NCBI RefSeq assembly: GCF_900142375.1 | Contig: NZ_FRAR01000004.1 | Coordinates: 124,001-188,000, forward strand | Direction: 5' to 3' | Length of the DNA: 64,000 bases | Source of the DNA: Desulforamulus aeronauticus DSM 10349 | GTDB taxonomy: Bacteria; Bacillota; Desulfotomaculia; Desulfotomaculales; Desulfotomaculaceae | Part shown: positions 59,593 to 64,000 of the stretch, one piece after another | How positions within the stretch are numbered: the stretch's first letter is position 1 | How the letters are laid out: the number at the start of each line of letters is the position of its first letter | Program-made: the position numbers and the translations under genes | The notes under the pieces: model-generated | What the model was told of the DNA's origin: nothing | The model's database searches: none | The model's input: only the letters and a program-made list of their open reading frames with translations

Positions 59593-60804
59593 TCAATTTC
59601 CCCTTAACGGGTTAAACATTTTTACTACAATATTCAAAATTTCCCAAGCTACCTGTTGTTTATCTAACCGGGGTAGTGATGTAAGCTCTCCATTTTGGTC
59701 AAAAATACGTACGATGTTGGTATCATAATCAAATCCTGCCCCGGGTTGTGTAACATCGTTGGCCACCAATAAATCTACATTTTTACGCTTCAACTTACCG
59801 ATGGCATTTTGTACCAAATCATTGGTCTCGGCTGCAAAGCCCACCAACAGTTGATGGGCCCCTTTCTGTCTGCCCAGTTCGGCCAAGATATCACGATTTT
59901 GTGTAAATTCAATGTTCATTTCCTGGCCCTGCTTCTTAATCTTTTGTTCTTTCGCATCCAAGGGGCGGTAGTCGGCCACCGCAGCAGCTTTGATGATGAT
60001 TTGCGTTTTTTCAGCCCGCTTTATTACCTCTTGAAACATTTGCTCAGCCGTTTGGACTTGAATGATCTCTACACCGGGAGGTGACACTAAAGCTGTGGGT
60101 CCGCTAATCAAGGTAACCCTAGCCCCCCGTAGTGCCGCCGCTTTTGCCAGGGCATAACCCATTTTGCCAGAACTGCGATTCGACAAGTAGCGAACGGGAT
60201 CTAAAGGTTCCCTGGTGGGACCTGCTGTAACAAGAACGTCTAACCCCGCCAGATCCTGGGGGGTTACTAATTTTTGCATCGTATAGATAATGCTATCGAG
60301 ATCTGCCAGTCGGCCTTTGCCGCTGGTACCACAGGCTAACCGCCCCTCACCCGGCTCCACAAAGGGATAGCCTAATTCCTTTAATCTTTTCATGTTACTT
60401 TGCACCACCGGGTTATGGTACATCACCACATTCATGGCCGGACAAAAAAGAACCGGACAACGGGCAGCTAGGATGAGTGTGGAAACCATGTCATCCGCAA
60501 TACCGTTGGCAGCCTTTCCTATTATATTAGCCGTGGCTGGAACAATCACTAGCAGATCGGCCTTTTGTGCCAAATCAATATGGAGCACTGCACCTTCGGG
60601 AGATTTTTCGAACAAATTGGTTTCCACCCGGTTGGCAGTCAGCACTTCAAAGGTTAAAGGGGTAATAAATTCCAGGGCCGAGGAGGTCATTGCCACATGT
60701 ACTTCGGCCCCTAACTTCACAAGGGTACTAACCAATTCTGCAGCCTTGAAGGCAGCAATACCGCCGGTAACGCCGACGGTAATCCTCTTTCCTGCCAGTA
60801 TCAA
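59593..60804 (-). CDS. coaBC: Bifunctional phosphopantothenoylcysteine decarboxylase/synthetase
   Basis: This coenzyme A biosynthesis enzyme has 403 residues. The N-terminal flavin decarboxylase has GVTGGIAAFKAAEL and PAMNVVMYHNP; the C-terminal synthetase has TAGPTREPLDPVRYLSNRSS and GKMGYALA. TTG start after GGAGGTG. Confidence 0.96.
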   Translation of the reverse strand: MILAGKRITVGVTGGIAAFKAAELVSTLVKLGAEVHVAMTSSALEFITPLTFEVLTANRVETNLFEKSPEGAVLHIDLAQKADLLVIVPATANIIGKAANGIADDMVSTLILAARCPVLFCPAMNVVMYHNPVVQSNMKRLKELGYPFVEPGEGRLACGTSGKGRLADLDSIIYTMQKLVTPQDLAGLDVLVTAGPTREPLDPVRYLSNRSSGKMGYALAKAAALRGARVTLISGPTALVSPPGVEIIQVQTAEQMFQEVIKRAEKTQIIIKAAAVADYRPLDAKEQKIKKQGQEMNIEFTQNRDILAELGRQKGAHQLLVGFAAETNDLVQNAIGKLKRKNVDLLVANDVTQPGAGFDYDTNIVRIFDQNGELTSLPRLDKQQVAWEILNIVVKMFNPLRGN

Positions 60805-60817
60805 AAAAGCACCTCCG

Positions 60818-61027
60818 TTATTTTGAACCCGAACGGGTGCGACGATAGGTTACAGAGCCATTGGCTATTTCCTTCAAAGCAAAGGTTACCGGTTTGACTT
60901 TGATAGGCTGGTTTGTCTTCAATTCTTCTTCGGTTAGTACACGGGCCCTTTTGGCAGCGGCTACCACGAGTGAATACCGACTATCTACCTTGGTCATTAA
61001 TTCGTCCAGAGAAGGCCTATTCATCAT
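60818..61027 (-). CDS. rpoZ: DNA-directed RNA polymerase omega subunit
   Basis: This small RNA polymerase subunit has [20 protein letters not shown] and AAAKRAR. From the ATG at 61027 it has 69 residues; a GTG at 61039 is in frame but overlaps the ribosome site. Between gmk and coaBC as usual. Confidence 0.95.
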   Translation of the reverse strand: MMNRPSLDELMTKVDSRYSLVVAAAKRARVLTEEELKTNQPIKVKPVTFALKEIANGSVTYRRTRSGSK

Positions 61028-61041
61028 AGCTATACTCACTC

Positions 61042-61644
61042 CTAACTCTCTAAAAATTTTTTAATATCAAAACGGGAAGGTCGACATTTTTCAGCCATAA
61101 TAATTGCTTCCACCTGACTCACTGCATTTCCCAGCTTATCGTTAACCACCAAATAATCGTATCTGGTTGTATTGGTCATTTCTTGACAAACACAATTGAG
61201 ACGATTGTTAATACTCTCCTCTGAGTCAGTCCCGCGATCGGAAAGTCTTTGCTTAAGAAGAGATAAGGTAGGTGGCACGACAAAAATCAATACCCCTTTG
61301 GGGTATTTTTTCTTAATTTGCAAGGCGCCTTGAATATCAATCTCCAATACTACATCTTTGCCTGTATTTAGTTTTTCTTCTACATAACCTATCGGGGTAC
61401 CATAGTAATTATCATAAACCTTAGCATATTCTAGTAGTTGATTATTGGTGATCATTTCTTCAAAGTCTCTTTTGGATACAAAGTAATAATTAACACCATG
61501 CTGTTCCCCGAACCTTGGTTGCCTGGTAGTACAGGAAATTGACAAGCAAATGTCTTTAGTTTTTTGTATAAGTTCCCGGCAAATGGTCCCTTTGCCGGCT
61601 CCAGAAGGACCTGATATGACGATAAGTAAACCTCGTTTAAGCAT
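61042..61644 (-). CDS. gmk: Guanylate kinase
   Basis: This enzyme phosphorylates GMP to GDP. The 200-residue protein has the P-loop [35 protein letters not shown] and the lid arginines in [15 protein letters not shown]. Confidence 0.97.
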   Translation of the reverse strand: MLKRGLLIVISGPSGAGKGTICRELIQKTKDICLSISCTTRQPRFGEQHGVNYYFVSKRDFEEMITNNQLLEYAKVYDNYYGTPIGYVEEKLNTGKDVVLEIDIQGALQIKKKYPKGVLIFVVPPTLSLLKQRLSDRGTDSEESINNRLNCVCQEMTNTTRYDYLVVNDKLGNAVSQVEAIIMAEKCRPSRFDIKKFLES

Positions 61645-61655
61645 GCCACTCCACC

Positions 61656-61928
61656 CTAGTCTGTGGGTTCGTCCGCTTGTGCAGCTTCTTTGCTTACCAG
61701 ACGGTTGGCAACTGTTTCCGGCTGTACTGCAGATAAAATTACATGATCGCTGTCAGTAATAATAACCGCTCTGGTACGCCGTCCATAGGTGGCATCAATT
61801 AACATACCCCGATCTCTGGCTTCAGTGATAATACGTTTAATGGGAGCAGATTCGGGACTAACGATGGCAATAATCCGATTAGCCGATACAATATTGCCAA
61901 AGCCAATGTTAATAAGCTTAATTTCCAT
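61656..61928 (-). CDS. remA: Extracellular matrix regulator RemA (DUF370)
   Basis: This 90-residue DNA-binding protein activates biofilm matrix and osmoprotection genes in Bacillus. It has [20 protein letters not shown] and [20 protein letters not shown]. It lies between yicC and gmk as in many Firmicutes. Confidence 0.95.
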   Translation of the reverse strand: MEIKLINIGFGNIVSANRIIAIVSPESAPIKRIITEARDRGMLIDATYGRRTRAVIITDSDHVILSAVQPETVANRLVSKEAAQADEPTD

Positions 61929-61948
61929 GTTCGGTTCCCCCTATACTA

Positions 61949-62830
61949 TTATTCAATATTTTGCACTTGTTCTCTAATTTTTTCTAGTTCACTTTTAGCA
62001 TTTACCACCGCATTCGTAATCATTAAGTCGTTAGCTTTAGAGCCAATGGTATTGACTTCCCGGTTCATTTCTTGTACCAAGAAATCTAATTTGCGGCCCA
62101 CCGCCCCACCTTCTGTAAGGATCTGCGCTAACTGTTCTAAATGGCTATGTAAGCGAACCAATTCTTCCGAAATATCTGCTCGATCGGTAAAGATGGCTAC
62201 TTCCGCAGCTAAACGGTTTTCCTCTATGGTGCCGTTTTCCAGCCATTCAGCTAACCGTTGCATCAATTTTTCCCGATGCTCTTGTACCACCAACGGCGCA
62301 CGTTCGGAGACTTGTCCCAAGATTAATTGCCGAATAATCTTGGCCCTTTCCAGAATATCGGTTTTAAGGCGTTGCCCTTCGTTTTCCCGCATAGACATAA
62401 GTCCTTCTAAGGCCTGATCGGTGGCTTTTTGAATCGCTTGGTACCAAGCTTCCACATCATCCTCAGTTTGTTCAAGGGAAATCACGTTAGGCAGAGATAT
62501 TAGGTCTCTAATGGAGATTTTATCAGATATAGCCAAATCTGCCATTAGTTCCTCCATTGCCTTATGATAAGTCAGGGCTAATGCTTTGTCAACTTTTACT
62601 GCCGGGGTAACTTCTCCTGTTTCCTCAATGGTAATAAACCCATCAATACGCCCACGGGTAACCTTATTTTGGATTTGTCTTCTTATTTTATCTTCAAGCT
62701 GGGCTAATGACCTGGGTTGTCGCAAAATCACTTCACAATAGCGATTGTTCACTGATTTTAACTCTACAGTAAACCTGCGACCTTCAGCCTCTGCTTCCCC
62801 TCGGCCATAACCGGTCATGCTTTTTATCAA
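61949..62830 (-). CDS. YicC-family endoribonuclease
   Basis: This 293-residue YicC/YloC protein belongs to a family of hexameric endoribonucleases. The start is a TTG (MIKSMTGYGRGEAEAEGRRF) after GGTGGT. The C-terminal DUF1732 part has EELVRLHSHLEQLAQIL and GRKLDFLVQEMNREVNTIGS. It heads the yicC-remA-gmk-rpoZ-coaBC-priA run. Confidence 0.95.
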   Translation of the reverse strand: MIKSMTGYGRGEAEAEGRRFTVELKSVNNRYCEVILRQPRSLAQLEDKIRRQIQNKVTRGRIDGFITIEETGEVTPAVKVDKALALTYHKAMEELMADLAISDKISIRDLISLPNVISLEQTEDDVEAWYQAIQKATDQALEGLMSMRENEGQRLKTDILERAKIIRQLILGQVSERAPLVVQEHREKLMQRLAEWLENGTIEENRLAAEVAIFTDRADISEELVRLHSHLEQLAQILTEGGAVGRKLDFLVQEMNREVNTIGSKANDLMITNAVVNAKSELEKIREQVQNIE

Positions 62831-63039
62831 ATTTTCACCACCTAGTTTTTTTAAATATAGTTTCTACCTAAAACTAGAATATCCTTTAAATTTGGCCAAA
62901 AAACTAGAGATTTAAAGAAAAAGAGCCATTCCGTAGCATAACCTTGTATCCTTCCTAGTTATGCCCGAACTGGCAAAATATTAGAACTATTTGATTAACA
63001 CTTCGTGAATTTTTACGCATCTAAAACCGATAGACTTAA

Positions 63040-63067
63040 AAACCAATAACCTAGGGCTTATGGTCTA
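63040..63067 (-). repeat. Degenerate GCCAT-word repeat at the YteA-family stop
   Basis: From the stop on the minus strand: TAGACCATAAGCCCTAGG then TTATTGG. Weakest of the four. Confidence 0.3.
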
Positions 63068-63763
63068 ACGTTCATTTACTTCGTAGGGGGAGCTTTCATC
63101 ATCTACTCCCCGAAAAGATTCATAGATGACTCCGTCTTCTCCGATCTCATAGGGAATACTATCGGGGTTTTGAGAGGGATATAAATGTTCTTCAATCATT
63201 TCTTCATCCCCATAGTAAGATCCCGCCTGAGAACGGTCAGTGTCTTCATTCCAACGGGCCACGATTTCCCAGGCATCCTCACCATCGAAGCCGTTATAGT
63301 CTTCACCGTCCTTCCAGGAACGGGCAAAGGGATTTGCCAACACATCTTCTTCGACCGGTCTCTCATGGTCTTTGGGTAAGTGCTCATCCCTTGCTTTGCA
63401 ATCCACACACTGGGTGGTGTACGGTACTGCGTCCAGCCTCTCTGCAGATATTTCTTTACCACAAACTTCGCAAAGGCCATATTGCCCAGCTGCCAGCTTG
63501 CTCAAGGCATCATCTATGGCTCGGACAGTTAACATGGCATCTCCCTTAAGGGCCAGATCTTTACTTCGCTCAAACATCTCTGTACCCAGGTCTGCAGGAT
63601 GATTGTCATAACTGGAAAGTTCCTCGATGGATTCACCCATGGAAAATCCCAGCCCACCCTTCCCAGTTTCATCTTTATTAATGGTCTGGATGCGATTTAG
63701 TATATTTCCCCTCATCTTTAGCAGGCGTTGTTGATAATCCTGGGTCTGTTGCTGTGTAATCAA
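63065..63763 (-). CDS. TraR/DksA-type zinc-finger protein, YteA family
   Basis: This 232-residue acidic protein has an N-terminal coiled coil (QRLLKMRGNILNRIQTI), SYDNHPADLGTEMFERSKDL, and a C4 zinc finger (CEVCGKEI, then CVDCK), with an acidic C-terminal extension. The family is associated with sporulating Firmicutes (YteA). Function is not firmly known; DksA relatives bind RNA polymerase. ATG/TTG choice: the frame begins near TTGATTACACAGCAAC, after AAAGGAGG. Confidence 0.92.
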   Translation of the reverse strand: MITQQQTQDYQQRLLKMRGNILNRIQTINKDETGKGGLGFSMGESIEELSSYDNHPADLGTEMFERSKDLALKGDAMLTVRAIDDALSKLAAGQYGLCEVCGKEISAERLDAVPYTTQCVDCKARDEHLPKDHERPVEEDVLANPFARSWKDGEDYNGFDGEDAWEIVARWNEDTDRSQAGSYYGDEEMIEEHLYPSQNPDSIPYEIGEDGVIYESFRGVDDESSPYEVNER

Positions 63764-64000
63764 GTTAAATCCTCCTTTAAAGCATCCTTAATAACTGTAG
63801 GGTTAGTATGGGTATGATGTTATCCACCGCTCGACTCCATATTCCACGTCGACAGCACTACGGCTCATTCCAGGCAAAATGAGGGTCGCCTCAACTCAAC
63901 GTCCTGTTTCGGTTCGGCTGGCGCGCACATCCTGTACGCGCCACCCCCATTTCGCCTTACATTCGCCAAGTGCCATTACCGACGCTACACAAGTCGCTCG
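63764..64000. other. Non-coding end region with GC-rich hairpins
   Basis: No gene is supported in these 237 bp. On the minus strand GGCGCG and CGCGCC form a hairpin around ACAGGATGT, and a second ACAGGACGT follows nearby. Base composition is richer in GC than the neighbours, so it may be the end of a repeat or mobile remnant that continues beyond the window. Confidence 0.4.

Overview
The window looks like the chromosome of an anaerobic, endospore-forming, probably sulfate-reducing Firmicute of the Desulfotomaculum/Desulforamulus type (Peptococcaceae). The evidence is spore germination genes (gerA/gerB/gerC family), a YteA-type sporulation zinc-finger protein, RemA, low-to-moderate GC, many ferredoxins, a tungsten aldehyde:ferredoxin oxidoreductase, a 2-oxoacid:ferredoxin oxidoreductase, oxygen-sensitive glycyl radical enzymology and an AprAB-like flavoprotein/ferredoxin pair. 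The species is an inference. All genes except one small ORF (43552-43785) lie on the minus strand, so the text reads from high to low coordinates.

Layout from low to high coordinates: (1) 1-4026, a gerA-gerB-gerC germinant receptor operon, with gerC cut by the window edge. (2) 4152-8013, an XRE-cupin regulator, a glycyl radical activating enzyme and a trans-4-hydroxyproline dehydratase (HypD) whose key residues fall at the HypD numbers C434, E436 and G765. (3) 8452-14402, a TRAP-TAXI transporter operon with an AprA-like flavoprotein, a small 2[4Fe-4S] ferredoxin and a GntR/UTRA regulator; its sigma-A promoter has a 10-bp tandem repeat in the spacer. (4) 14704-18188, a YceG/TelA stress module whose YceG is internally duplicated. 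(5) 18352-42329, a large catabolic island: aldehyde dehydrogenase, korDABC, tungsten AOR with its MoaD-like carrier and four-cluster ferredoxin, a five-gene amine/imino-acid dehydrogenase complex (HcnABC/LhpBEF/PDH-like) behind a very good sigma-54 promoter, two sigma-54 activators, and two complete branched-chain-amino-acid type ABC transporters (livKHMGF). (6) 42733-44025, adk, one divergent small gene and a tiny rubredoxin-like protein. (7) 44134-63763, a housekeeping block: yicC-remA-gmk-rpoZ-coaBC-priA-def-fmt-DUF116-rsmB-rlmN, then fhaA-fhaB-prpC-ftsW/rodA-pbp-prkC-rsgA-rpe.

Working model for the catabolic island (inference): the two ABC systems import amino or imino acids, the flavoprotein complex oxidises them and passes electrons to ferredoxin-type carriers, KOR converts 2-oxo acids to acyl-CoA with reduced ferredoxin, and AOR/ALDH interconvert aldehydes and acids. 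The two PAS-containing sigma-54 activators probably sense a metabolite and switch on these modules. HypD, about 20 kb away, also concerns (hydroxy)proline metabolism.

Non-coding structure of note: a roughly 100-130 bp intergenic repeat with conserved ends (20577-20677 and 31049-31177) that supplies the last codons of korB, a GTAGGGG-type palindrome (23244-23275), hairpins between livK and livH in both transporter operons, and degenerate GCCATTRGCC-like words beginning exactly at the stop codons of four genes. I saw no CRISPR array, tRNA, rRNA, intact insertion sequence or prophage.
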